NCBI GenBank assembly: GCA_022446985.1
Contig: JAKVBD010000004.1
Coordinates: 1 to 64,000 of the forward strand
Length of the DNA stretch: 64,000 nt
Direction of reading: 5' to 3'
Origin: Lentisphaerales bacterium
GTDB taxonomy: Bacteria; Verrucomicrobiota; Lentisphaeria; Lentisphaerales; Lentisphaeraceae
In this document: piece by piece, positions 33,855-42,374 of the stretch
Layout of the letters: every line of letters begins with the position of its first letter
Position numbering within the stretch: the stretch's first letter is position 1
Position numbers and translations under genes: made by a program
Notes under the pieces: generated by a model
What the model saw: only the letters and a program-made list of their open reading frames with translations
The model's database searches: none
What the model was told of the DNA's origin: nothing

Positions 33855-34565
33855 TTATTTCCCAGTGATTGCCCAGCCTCTGGGAATTTGACTGACCGGG
33901 TCGATAGCCATCATTGCTGTGAAGAGATCTTTATCTGCTACCCAAAAGCTTTCTTTGTCGCCATTTACTTCCAGGATAAGTACCTGACGTTTTTCTGGAT
34001 GATAACCAGACACAATAGAAAAATGCCCCTGGCGCATACCAGTTCCTGCGAGAGATTGCCTGGAGAAGTTTACGATCATAAATGAATTATTGGCATTGTT
34101 TTCTCTCAATTGTTTTCTAAAGAGATCGAGGCCAGAGACATGTGCCGGAAATTTTTTTGTTGTTAAGTCTTTTGCACTGCTGAGCAATATTTCGTTGAGT
34201 TCACGTAAAGTTAATCCCATTTTAGAAACCGTTTCAGGAAGAATAATTTCTTTAGTATCCTGAGTGAATATATTCTTTTGTGTCAAGTGATTATTATTTC
34301 GGCTGGTGTTTATGCTGATGACTGCCGAGCATATACCACAATAATTTTTTTTCTGAGGAACCCAGTATTTAAGCAATTGCTCATGTTTTACCTGGTCTAT
34401 TTCACTAATGAGTTCTTGGCCAACAGTTGAAGATAACAGGCTGATGGTTTTGGCAGTCGTATGTTTGGCAGCACTAGGAGTCAGTTGTACTTGCGCTTTG
34501 GGAGGAGGAGAACTACAGGCAGATAAGTAAAGTGCGGTAAGAAGTACGAGTAGTAGACGGTTCAT
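33855..34565 (-). CDS. phytochelatin synthase-like lipoprotein
   Basis: 236 aa. The N-terminus is a lipoprotein signal (LTALYLSAC, Cys17). The mature domain matches the papain-like phytochelatin synthase family: nucleophile Cys76 in NYCGICSAVI, His in QGHFSIVSGYH, then VLILEVNGDKESFWV, where the plant enzymes have VLI(L/M)DVARFKYPPHW. So the third catalytic residue appears to be Glu rather than Asp. Bacterial half-length homologues hydrolyse glutathione and make little phytochelatin. The C-terminal PRGWAI matches the family end. Envelope location suggests action on external glutathione or thiol peptides (inference). Confidence 0.82.
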   Translation of the reverse strand: MNRLLLVLLTALYLSACSSPPPKAQVQLTPSAAKHTTAKTISLLSSTVGQELISEIDQVKHEQLLKYWVPQKKNYCGICSAVISINTSRNNNHLTQKNIFTQDTKEIILPETVSKMGLTLRELNEILLSSAKDLTTKKFPAHVSGLDLFRKQLRENNANNSFMIVNFSRQSLAGTGMRQGHFSIVSGYHPEKRQVLILEVNGDKESFWVADKDLFTAMMAIDPVSQIPRGWAITGK

Positions 34566-34684
34566 AAATAATCTCTAAAGTTTGCTCATATTTTACAGTA
34601 AAGTCAGAATGGCTAAAGAGAATAATTTATTCGAGAAATTTTCGATAAATTGTCAAAACGCGAATTTTGAATTGTATCTGGCAA

Positions 34685-34833
34685 GCATGAAACACTTGCA
34701 AGCCTGTGTTAGCGGCAGTTCGAGTTGCCGTTTGCAAGGTTTTCATGCAGTAAACAATTCTTCGGGTTGGCTGCTTAGGCAGAATCAACCAAAGGTATGC
34801 TGTTTGTTAGTTGAATTGTTTACTGCTTTTTTT
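34685..34833 (+). ncRNA. candidate structured RNA: two adjacent long hairpins plus T-run
   Basis: Hairpin 1: GCATGAAA (34685-34692) pairs with TTTCATGC (34741-34748), CTTGCAAG (34695-34702) with TTTGCAAG (34731-34738), and CGGCA (34713-34717) with TGCCG (34726-34730). Hairpin 2 begins at the next base: CAGTAAACAATTC (34748-34760) pairs perfectly with GAATTGTTTACTG (34813-34825), enclosing GGTTG/CAACC and CTGC/GCAG, and is followed by CTTTTTTT (34826-34833). A weak promoter-like TTGTCA lies at 34650. The whole looks like a small RNA or a long leader/terminator. No known family recognised. Confidence 0.5.
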
Positions 34834-34894
34834 AGAATGCCTTAGGTTGTACTTCATCGAAAACTACTGTTGTTTACATAATAAGGTATGTAAA

Positions 34895-35518
34895 ATGTCT
34901 TCTCCTCATAATCCACTTTCGCAACTTCCCTGTATGTTTCTGAAAAGAGTTATGGATATATTGCTGTCGCTGATCATTTTTTTGACTGTTTTGATTTGGT
35001 TGATTCCCTTAGTGGGTATTCTTATAGAGTAAACTTCACGTGGTTCGGTGTTTTTTTGACAGGAGCTCACAGGCATCCGTAATGAAAGTTTTAAGATTCT
35101 GAAATTTCGAATGATGTATGTGAATGACACCTCAGATACTCATGAAGCTGTTCATAATGACCCTCGGGTTACTCCTTTAGCAAAGTTGTTGAGAATGAGT
35201 CATATCGATGAATTCCCACAACTTTTACAAGTTTTATCAGGGAGTATGTAAATAGTCTGATCAAGGCCTCATATGCTTTTACATACTGAGGAATATTCGG
35301 AACAAATTGATAACTTTATGGAGCGTCATGAAGTTAAACCAGGAATTACCGGTTGCGCTCAGGTCAATGGTTATAGAGGGCAGATTAAAGATTTAGAAAA
35401 CATGAAGGCAATGGTTAATGAGGACATCTGGTACATTCAACATTGGAGCCTGTGGATGGATATGAAGACCTGTGTGATTATTCTTAAAGAATTTTTCAAT
35501 CATTTCATGCGTTCGTGA
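34895..35518 (+). pseudogene. decayed polyprenyl glycosylphosphotransferase (WcaJ-like sugar transferase)
   Basis: A single reading frame from ATG 34895 to 35518 encodes a bacterial sugar transferase of about 207 aa: RVMDILLSLIIFLTVLIW (membrane helix), TSRGSVFF, FKILKFRMM, DPRVTPLAKLLRMSHIDEFPQ, then IV-SRPHML (from SIVGPRPHM) and HEVKPGITGCAQVNGYRGQ. Four in-frame stops interrupt it: TAA 35030, TGA 35057, TAA 35249, TGA 35258. The frame never shifts. The enzyme would load the first sugar onto undecaprenyl phosphate for exopolysaccharide. No partner genes remain next to it. Confidence 0.88.
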
Positions 35519-35535
35519 ATAGAAAGCGAAAAAAA

Positions 35536-35565
35536 TAAAGATATTGCCGCAAGGCAATATCTTTA
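35536..35565. terminator. perfect 13-bp hairpin
   Basis: TAAAGATATTGCC-GCAA-GGCAATATCTTTA, with the GCAA tetraloop. An A-run precedes it on the plus strand, so the T-tract serves minus-strand transcription; on the plus strand it closes the sugar transferase remnant. Confidence 0.6.
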
Positions 35566-35823
35566 GTGTGTTGTTGTGTAAGGTGAATTTTGACAAAGGC
35601 TGTGATAACTTAGATCTTGTAATCAGCTCTTTAAAACTTGTCTACAGTTTATTACGACCAGTTGATTTTCGAACTTACTGAGAAGTTTAAAAAAACAGAT
35701 TTTTATGCAAAAAAAGATCTGATAATGAATTATTCACCTATTTTCTGTAAAATTTTGTAAGTAGCTAGGAGTAGCTGTCGTAAAATATGATCGGTTTAAT
35801 CTTGCCTGAAATACAGTGGGACT

Positions 35824-37830
35824 ATGGAGGAAGATAATCAGCAATTTTATGAAGGAATTAATCCTCTTTTGAAAGGAATCTATGAAGATGCCTGTAAAGA
35901 GGACACTTCTCACATGCTTAGTTTTTTAGCAGATGTTGAAGGGCGTTATTGCGAAAATAATCTTTGTGGTGAAGGAGGCATGAAAAAGGTCTTTGCTGCA
36001 GATGATAACTTCAGTGGTCGTCAAGTGGCGATGGCACGCTTGAAAGATTTAGAAAATGGCGATTCGTTCCTACGAGAAGTGAAATTATTAGCACGTCTTG
36101 AACATCCAAATATTGTCCCCCTCTATGATATTGGCATGGATGAATGTCAGGAGCCATATATTATCATGAAACTTTTGGGTGGCTGTCGGTTTTCTGATAT
36201 GCTGGCCTCTATGGCAGAAGGGACACAGCCATATGACTTAGCTTACCTTCTGGAAATCTTTTTGAAAATTTGCGATGCCACAGCTTATGCTCATTCAAAG
36301 CAAATCATCCATGCAGATATAAAACCAGAAAATATTCAAATAGATGACTATGGATCGGTTCTTCTGTGTGACTGGGGCCTGGCTTTTGATTTAAATAATG
36401 AGATTGTTCTTAAAAGGCGTCAAAGTAAAGGGAAGGCGGAAGGAACTCCCGGTTCTATGGCTCCCGAACAATTATCTGAAGAGTTTGGGGCATTATCTGA
36501 AAAAACAGACATATACTCTCTTGGCTGTCTTCTATATTGTCTGTTAACTTTGAAGCCTCCTCTTGCAGGTGAGAGCCTGGAAGAAGTGGTCGATAAAACT
36601 ATTACGGGCGATATTCAAACAGCAGCGGCATTATCAGGTAAATCTGTTGTGCCTAAGGCACTTTCGGCAGTAGCAGCCAGAGCGATGGCACTAAGGCCTG
36701 AAGACAGGTATGAATCAGTACGAGAGTTGACCGAAGATATTCGTTCCTACTTGAGTGGCTTTGCAACTCAGGCTGAAAATGCCGGTTTTTTGAAGGAATT
36801 AAGTCTGTTTGTCAAAAGGAACCAAAGGTCTTGTTCTATAGCCTTTATCAGCTTGATCATCATAGTGATCATAGTCTCGGCATTTTGGGGAGCGGTAGAA
36901 GATCGAGAAAGTTTGGCAAACGCAGCGTTTAAAGAAGCTGAAATGCAGAAAAACGTGAATGTCAGTATTTCACGCATTGCTGAACAGGAATTGTTGGATA
37001 AAGCAAATGCAGATTTTAAACGGCTCAATATATGGGGCGCGAAAAAACACTGTGAAGAAGTACTTACCTTAAATATATCTTCTAAGCCGGCTCATTATTT
37101 GTTGGGACGAGTTTATTTTGCGTTATCTAGATTTAGCGAAGCTCAGAAACATTTTAGAAAGATAGATGATAAAGAAAACTTTTATAAAAAGTTAAATGAA
37201 AAGGTTTTGAATAAAGAGCTCAACGACGAAAAGCTTCTGAGGACTTTAGTTGAACGTTATGACGATCTTGAAGTAACTACTCTGTTGCCGAAAATTTATG
37301 CTAAGCATAAGGGACAGAAAAAAGTGGATATTTTGGATATGCTCATGCGCTTTTATCGCTCTGGGGGACCTCCATTAAACGAACAGAATTATAAGTATTA
37401 TCTACTGGAAGACAAATTGGTGCTTAAGAATTTACGACTTAGGAAACTATGTTTTATTTCAGGTCTCGGTTTAAAAAATCTTGTCTTGGAAAAATGTGTA
37501 ATCAATGATAGCCGTGTTTTGAATGTTGTTTCATTAGAGAATTTGAGCCTTGCTCGAAGTTCTGTTAAAGGAATCGATGATCTAAAAACCAAGGTCTCAG
37601 GAAAGCTGGATGTTAGCGGGACAAATCTTTTGTCACCGAGCTTTTTGGCGAATCAGGAGGCAACAGTTTTAGATGTGAGCAGCACCCAATTGAACTGGTT
37701 TGCTAAGCTCCAGGAAGCGAAAAACCTTAAAAAAGTTATTCTTTCTTCCTGGTGTCTGAAAAGTTCTTCCGTTAAAAACTTAAAAGGAATTGAGGTCATT
37801 GATAAACAAAGCATCAAGGCTTCCAACTAG
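35824..37830 (+). CDS. divergent membrane Ser/Thr protein kinase with TPR-like and leucine-rich C-terminus
   Basis: 668 aa. The kinase domain (about 45-315) has a GEGGMKKV loop but VAMAR where the VAIK lysine should be (A71), HADIKPENIQ instead of HRDxKPxN, and CDWGLAF instead of DFG. The APE-like motif is intact (GSMAPEQLSEE). A membrane helix follows (about 340-360, SIAFISLIIIVIIVSAFW), then a helical TPR-like repeat (HYLLGRVYFALSRFSEAQKHF) and a C-terminal region with leucine-rich repeat-like strands (LVLKNLRLRKLCF, LENLSLARSSVKGI). HAD and DWG variants are common in PVC kinases; loss of the VAIK lysine makes activity uncertain. Confidence 0.85.
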   Translation: MEEDNQQFYEGINPLLKGIYEDACKEDTSHMLSFLADVEGRYCENNLCGEGGMKKVFAADDNFSGRQVAMARLKDLENGDSFLREVKLLARLEHPNIVPLYDIGMDECQEPYIIMKLLGGCRFSDMLASMAEGTQPYDLAYLLEIFLKICDATAYAHSKQIIHADIKPENIQIDDYGSVLLCDWGLAFDLNNEIVLKRRQSKGKAEGTPGSMAPEQLSEEFGALSEKTDIYSLGCLLYCLLTLKPPLAGESLEEVVDKTITGDIQTAAALSGKSVVPKALSAVAARAMALRPEDRYESVRELTEDIRSYLSGFATQAENAGFLKELSLFVKRNQRSCSIAFISLIIIVIIVSAFWGAVEDRESLANAAFKEAEMQKNVNVSISRIAEQELLDKANADFKRLNIWGAKKHCEEVLTLNISSKPAHYLLGRVYFALSRFSEAQKHFRKIDDKENFYKKLNEKVLNKELNDEKLLRTLVERYDDLEVTTLLPKIYAKHKGQKKVDILDMLMRFYRSGGPPLNEQNYKYYLLEDKLVLKNLRLRKLCFISGLGLKNLVLEKCVINDSRVLNVVSLENLSLARSSVKGIDDLKTKVSGKLDVSGTNLLSPSFLANQEATVLDVSSTQLNWFAKLQEAKNLKKVILSSWCLKSSSVKNLKGIEVIDKQSIKASN

Positions 37831-37894
37831 ATCTATTCTTTGAAAAGTGTCTTTATGTATGCTTATAAATAGCTAATTGTTTAAAGTAAAAGAA

Positions 37895-38561
37895 ATGAGA
37901 TTACTCTTATTTGCACTGTTGTTTGATTTTTCTCTTTTTGGTCAATTTCCACCTAAGCCGGGGAGCGGCGGCTTTCCTGGCCCTTGAGGTCGTGGACCTA
38001 AACCTCCGAATGTTACAAAGCTGGAAATGCCAAATATAGACATTGTTTCTCAGGTTCAAAAAGAGTTGGCTATAAATACGAAGCAAATGATGAACCTGGA
38101 TAAGCTGTTTGCTGGCATGAAAAAGAAACTTTTGGAAGGCAATTAAAAACAACTGACAGAGTTCCTAAGTATGGCGATAAAAATGGGCAATCAGGAGATG
38201 ACTAAACTATTTTAAATAGCAATCTTAAAATGATTAGTTCTCAGTTATCTGCGTTTAATTCAGGGTCTCCAGTTCAGGCCCTTCAGAAAGTGATAGCTCA
38301 GATGACGAATCAAGTTATTCAGATGAAGAGGGAAATTCAGAAGATACCAGTGATGAATAGAAGACAGCATCTGAAACAGAAAATAAGGAATTTCCTCTAG
38401 TAAGAAGGTATCAGACTAGAACTCATTTTACGTTGCAGAGTGCTGGAGAAGAAATAGAATGTAATGGTGATCGTTTTAAATGGTCTCAAAAAGGCAACAA
38501 AATCACGATACAGTATTCAGGTAAAGTTGTTGGAGTTTATATAGATGCGGACAAGAGATAA
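37895..38561 (+). pseudogene. decayed secreted protein with coiled coil and acidic linker
   Basis: ATG 37895 opens a signal peptide (MRLLLFALLFDFSLFG) and a Gly/Pro-rich start (KPGSGGFPGP) interrupted by TGA at 37985; the same frame continues GRGPKPP and a coiled coil to TAA 38146. Another frame (about 38231-38400) continues a helix rich in Gln/Lys. A third frame from about 38268 carries a Ser/Asp/Glu-rich run (SDDESSYSDEEGNSEDTSDE), an in-frame TAG, and a beta-rich ending (VVGVYIDADKR, stop 38559). Together they look like one gene of about 220 aa broken by two nonsense changes and at least two frameshifts. The function is unknown. Confidence 0.5.
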
Positions 38562-38564
38562 ATA

Positions 38565-38592
38565 CTCGGCCTGGACCGCAAGCGGAGCCGAG
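38565..38592 (+). other. GC-rich hairpin after the decayed gene
   Basis: CTCGGC and GCCGAG enclose a CCG-CAAG-CGG hairpin. It is more GC-rich than its surroundings; there is no T-run directly after it. Confidence 0.4.
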
Positions 38593-38744
38593 GAGTCTAT
38601 GAAGGCAATTAATAACTAGATAGAGCCCGGTTTTAGATCGGCCTTTTTTGTGCCTTGATTAACTGATCAGTGTAGACAAGCTATTCTTTAAACCATAACT
38701 TCGGTGTAAATGCGACAATTAAAGCAAGTTAATCAGGAGTAACG

Positions 38745-39893
38745 ATGCGAATTTCTTTTTTATTTATTTTACTTTCATTACAATTGTTTGGGGCTGCACC
38801 AAAGTATCCGACTCTTGAAATAGGCGCTCAAGCTCCAGATTTCACTCTTAAAAATATTGATGATAAAATGTACTCTTTGTCAGATTATGAAGGGGAAGTG
38901 TTAGTGATGATTTTCACCTGTAATCACTGCCCGACTTCGCAAGCTTATGAAGAACGAATCATAAAGCTCGTAGATGACTATAAAGATAAGGGCGTCGATG
39001 TTGTAGTGATTTCTTCTGCAGATCCCAAAGCCGTTCGCATTGATGAACTGGGTTATTCTATTTTAGACGACAGTTTTGAAGCTATGAAAATCAGAGCCAA
39101 AGAACGCAATTATAACCATCCTTATTTATATGATGGCGATGATCAGAAAACCTCTATGGCTTACGGGCCGATTGCGACACCGCATGTTTTTATCTTTGAT
39201 TCAGAGAGAAAGCTAAGGTTTGAGGGGCGTATTGACAATGATGAGCGTCAGAAAGGTGAAAATGTTACACATGACACTCGCAATGCTATCGATGAAATTC
39301 TGGCCGGTAAAAAAGTCACAGTTGAAACAACTCGCGTTCGTGGTTGTTCGACCAAGTGGTCTTATAAGCGTGAGCAAGTCAAGAAATTTAATGAAGAGTG
39401 GTTAAGTAGAGAAGTCACACTGGAAGAGATTGATGAAGCCGGCATAAAAGAACTTGTGGCAAATAAGACTGAGAAGCTTCGCCTTATAAATGTCTGGGCA
39501 ACCTGGTGTGGACCATGTGTCAGTGAAATTCCTGATCTGGTTGAAGTTAATCGCCAGTTCGATATGCGCCAATTTGAAGTTGTTATGCTCAGTGCCGATT
39601 TTCTGAATCAGAAAAAACGTGCCTTACAGCTTCTGAAAAGTGAAAATGCCGCGATGCCTAAAAGAGTCGAGAAGTCTGTCAAGAAAGAAGGCCGTACGAC
39701 AAATAACTATATCGCTAATGTTCCGGATAGAGATAAGATGATCGATGCCGTAGATTCTCAGTGGCAAGGGCCCTTACCACATACATTGTTGATTGCTCCA
39801 GGTGGAGAAGATATATGGAGGCATACGGGAGAAATTGATTTTCTTGAGTTAAGAAAAGAGATTCTTAAGTATCGCGGCAATGTTTTTAAATAA
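38745..39893 (+). CDS. secreted protein with two thioredoxin-like domains
   Basis: 382 aa with a signal peptide (MRISFLFILLSLQLFG). Domain 1 (about 25-190) is AhpC/TSA/redoxin-like: PDFTLKNIDDKMYSLSDYEG and the CNHCPTS site. Domain 2 (about 220-380) is TlpA/ResA-like: LRLINVWATWCGPCVSEIPDL (CxxC). A disulfide-handling role in the periplasm is the plain reading; haem protein maturation by the ResB/CcsA system could be one target (inference). The CNHC site lacks the second Pro-Cys of classical CGPC. Confidence 0.88.
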   Translation: MRISFLFILLSLQLFGAAPKYPTLEIGAQAPDFTLKNIDDKMYSLSDYEGEVLVMIFTCNHCPTSQAYEERIIKLVDDYKDKGVDVVVISSADPKAVRIDELGYSILDDSFEAMKIRAKERNYNHPYLYDGDDQKTSMAYGPIATPHVFIFDSERKLRFEGRIDNDERQKGENVTHDTRNAIDEILAGKKVTVETTRVRGCSTKWSYKREQVKKFNEEWLSREVTLEEIDEAGIKELVANKTEKLRLINVWATWCGPCVSEIPDLVEVNRQFDMRQFEVVMLSADFLNQKKRALQLLKSENAAMPKRVEKSVKKEGRTTNNYIANVPDRDKMIDAVDSQWQGPLPHTLLIAPGGEDIWRHTGEIDFLELRKEILKYRGNVFK

Positions 39894-40018
39894 GCTATTA
39901 TAGCCTGCAGGGTGATCATGAATGATTGATCATCTTAATCAATTTTGTTAAACTATTGTTTCCTGGTGCATGCGAACTATTGTACTGGGAAACATTTTCT
40001 AATTTTGGAGCATAGTGA

Positions 40019-41647
40019 ATGCCTGATTTTCTGGTTAATATAGGCCTGATACTTTTCGTTGTTTTCTTCTTTGGTTTCAGTGTTTTTATACACGAATTTG
40101 GACACCTTTTGGCCGCAGTTTGGCGCGGTTTACATATTGAGAAATTTTCTATTGGGTTTGGCCAGCGCATTTGGGGATTCACCAAGAATAAGGTTGAATT
40201 TATAATCGGCTGGTTACCATTTGGTGGCTACGTTCAATTGCCACAGTTAGAGCCGAATGATGAACCGATGACTTCAGATGGTCGTATTTTACCAGCTCCC
40301 AAAGCCATTGACCGCGTCATCGTTGCAGTTGCCGGTCCTTTATTCAATATTCTTTTTGCCTTTGTGTTAGGTACAATTCTTTGGAAGTCGGGTAAACCGG
40401 CAGCGCCACCATTAGAGCGTCTTGAGGTGAGAGATATACCTCAGCGCTCAGTCGATTATAAAAAAGGACTTAGAAATGGTGATAATCTTTTAACCATTAA
40501 TGGTAAGAAGATTAAAAACTCAGACATGCTTTTGAAAGAGTATGTTCTTTCAGGTGAAGTTACACTTGAATTGGAACGTGCTGATAAACCGATGACAATT
40601 GGCCCTTTTGTTCCAGAAAAAGATCCAAATTTTGAAAATCTGTCTTTCCCGCCATTTACCTTTGCCGGCACTCGTAAGAGTACAAAAGCAATCGTCGCGA
40701 GAGTTCCAGAAAAGAAAAAAGACGGTTCTGAGTACCCGGCTTTTAAGGCAGGCGTTAAACCCGGTGATCAATTTATAAGAGTCGATGGCAAGGAAATAAA
40801 TACTCCTAAAGATGTTGTTGAAGCTATTCAGGCCCAAGAGGGCGGACCGGTTACTTTCACTGTTTTACGTGAAGGGAATGAAGTAGATCTAACCATAACG
40901 CCAATAAAAATAACAGAGAATTTGCTTGGACTAAGAATTTTTAAATATCCAGAAGTCTTCATGGCGAGTCCTGAGTATCCTGCCTATGAAGCAGGAGTAA
41001 GGAAGTGGGATAGAATTACTGGTGTAAATGGTCAGGAATGTAAGGACCTACAAAGCTTTTTAGATACCCTGAATAAAAATGGCGGTAAGGAAATTCAGCT
41101 GGATATTACTAGAGATGGAGAAAAGCTTTCTTTACCGATGAAGTTTGAATACTCCATTTACCAAATAGGAATTGGCTTTGAGCAGTACATGGTTTATGAC
41201 GACCCTATGAAGCAGATGGGTAGTGTCTTTTCTGAAACTTTAAAAACTATAGATGCTATAGTTAACGGCTCGGTAGACTTTAGTGGTTTAAGTGGACCCG
41301 TAGGTATTGGTAAAGGCATTTATGATACCGTTCAAGCAGGTGGCTGGAGAGCAGGCCTGGCATTTATTTTTATGATCAATATTTCTCTGGCGATATTTAA
41401 TTTACTGCCATTACCAGTTTTGGATGGTGGGCACATTTTTATAGCGGTTCTCGAGATGGTCAGCCGACGTAAAGTACCAGCAAAAATTTTACAGCCGGTC
41501 ACTATGCTGTTTGTCCTTTTCTTTTTAACTCTTATGGCATACGTCACCATGCATGACATCCGGCGTACGGGCTTTAAACCGACGGATGTTTATAAATTTG
41601 AAAAAAACAATCATATGAGTAATCATGCTGAAAATCAGCAATCTTAG
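40019..41647 (+). CDS. rseP: RseP-like site-2 protease
   Basis: 542 aa. An inner-membrane zinc metalloprotease: HEFGHLLA (zinc site, His25 region) in the first helix, two PDZ-like domains (about 130-225 and 225-400, with KPGDQFIRVDGKEI), and the third zinc ligand in LPLPVLDGGHIFIAVLE near the end. RseP cleaves anti-sigma factors or signal peptides in the membrane. The ECF sigma at 20.5 kb would be a reasonable client but is far away. The end overlaps the following ATPase gene by 23 bases. Confidence 0.93.
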   Translation: MPDFLVNIGLILFVVFFFGFSVFIHEFGHLLAAVWRGLHIEKFSIGFGQRIWGFTKNKVEFIIGWLPFGGYVQLPQLEPNDEPMTSDGRILPAPKAIDRVIVAVAGPLFNILFAFVLGTILWKSGKPAAPPLERLEVRDIPQRSVDYKKGLRNGDNLLTINGKKIKNSDMLLKEYVLSGEVTLELERADKPMTIGPFVPEKDPNFENLSFPPFTFAGTRKSTKAIVARVPEKKKDGSEYPAFKAGVKPGDQFIRVDGKEINTPKDVVEAIQAQEGGPVTFTVLREGNEVDLTITPIKITENLLGLRIFKYPEVFMASPEYPAYEAGVRKWDRITGVNGQECKDLQSFLDTLNKNGGKEIQLDITRDGEKLSLPMKFEYSIYQIGIGFEQYMVYDDPMKQMGSVFSETLKTIDAIVNGSVDFSGLSGPVGIGKGIYDTVQAGGWRAGLAFIFMINISLAIFNLLPLPVLDGGHIFIAVLEMVSRRKVPAKILQPVTMLFVLFFLTLMAYVTMHDIRRTGFKPTDVYKFEKNNHMSNHAENQQS

Positions 41648-42374
41648 AAAAGTTTTTTTAGACCGCAAAAGCAATGAAATAGAGGCCGTAAAAGGCCTTT
41701 CTCTAGATGTAGAGGCAGGACAAATTCTTGGACTTCTGGGGATGAATGGTGCCGGGAAATCTACAACGCTTCGCATGCTTTCTACAGTGATTAATCCTAC
41801 TTCTGGTGAAGCAATTCTTGATAGTGTGAATATGCATGAAGATCCTATGGATGTTCGTCGCAGTATAGGTTTTCTTTCTGGATCAACGGGTCTATATAAA
41901 CGTTTGACAGCACGTGAAACCATTTCCTGGTTTGCTCAGTTAAATGGCATGACTAAAAGTGACATTACGCAACGCATAGAAGAAATCGTTGAGTTGTTGA
42001 ATATGTCTGAGTTCATCGACCGTAAATGTGAAAAACTTTCAACCGGTCAAAAGCAGAAAGTGAATATTGGCCGGACTATTATCCACAATCCTTCTTTATT
42101 GATACTGGACGAAGCGACAACTGGTTTGGATGTCGTTGCAAAGCAGTCAATTATTGATTTCATAAAGCATATGAAAAATGATAAACGAGTCATTTTGTTT
42201 TCAACCCATCATATGGATGAAGTCCATGAGCTTTGCGATTCTATAGCTGTCTTAAATAAAGGTGAGCTCATTGGGAAAGGAGCTGTAGATAACGTGCTTC
42301 AGCAGCAAAATTGTTCAACTTTAGGTGAGTTATTTGGACGCTATGCAGAGAAGATAGGGGCTCCTCAATCATGA
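41625..42374 (+). CDS. natA: NatA-type ABC transporter ATP-binding protein
   Basis: 249 aa. Walker A GMNGAGKST, signature LSTGQKQKVNIGR, Walker B LLILDEATTGLD, switch in FSTHHMDE. It begins inside the end of rseP and its stop overlaps the permease start by four bases. NatA drives export, of sodium ions in the first described member; the substrate here is not known. Confidence 0.9.
   Translation: MLKISNLRKVFLDRKSNEIEAVKGLSLDVEAGQILGLLGMNGAGKSTTLRMLSTVINPTSGEAILDSVNMHEDPMDVRRSIGFLSGSTGLYKRLTARETISWFAQLNGMTKSDITQRIEEIVELLNMSEFIDRKCEKLSTGQKQKVNIGRTIIHNPSLLILDEATTGLDVVAKQSIIDFIKHMKNDKRVILFSTHHMDEVHELCDSIAVLNKGELIGKGAVDNVLQQQNCSTLGELFGRYAEKIGAPQS

Noticed and set aside
34685-34748. Integron attC site
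   Set aside because: A long imperfect hairpin is present, but the conserved R' and R'' core sequences are not, and there is no integrase or cassette array.
34582-34845. 87-residue open frame on the plus strand
   Set aside because: It spans the two long hairpins, whose inverted repeats explain its sequence; no codon or family evidence.
35030-35260. TGA read as an amino acid (altered genetic code)
   Set aside because: TGA ends many intact genes here, several with overlapping ATGA starts, and TAA stops also interrupt the same frame.
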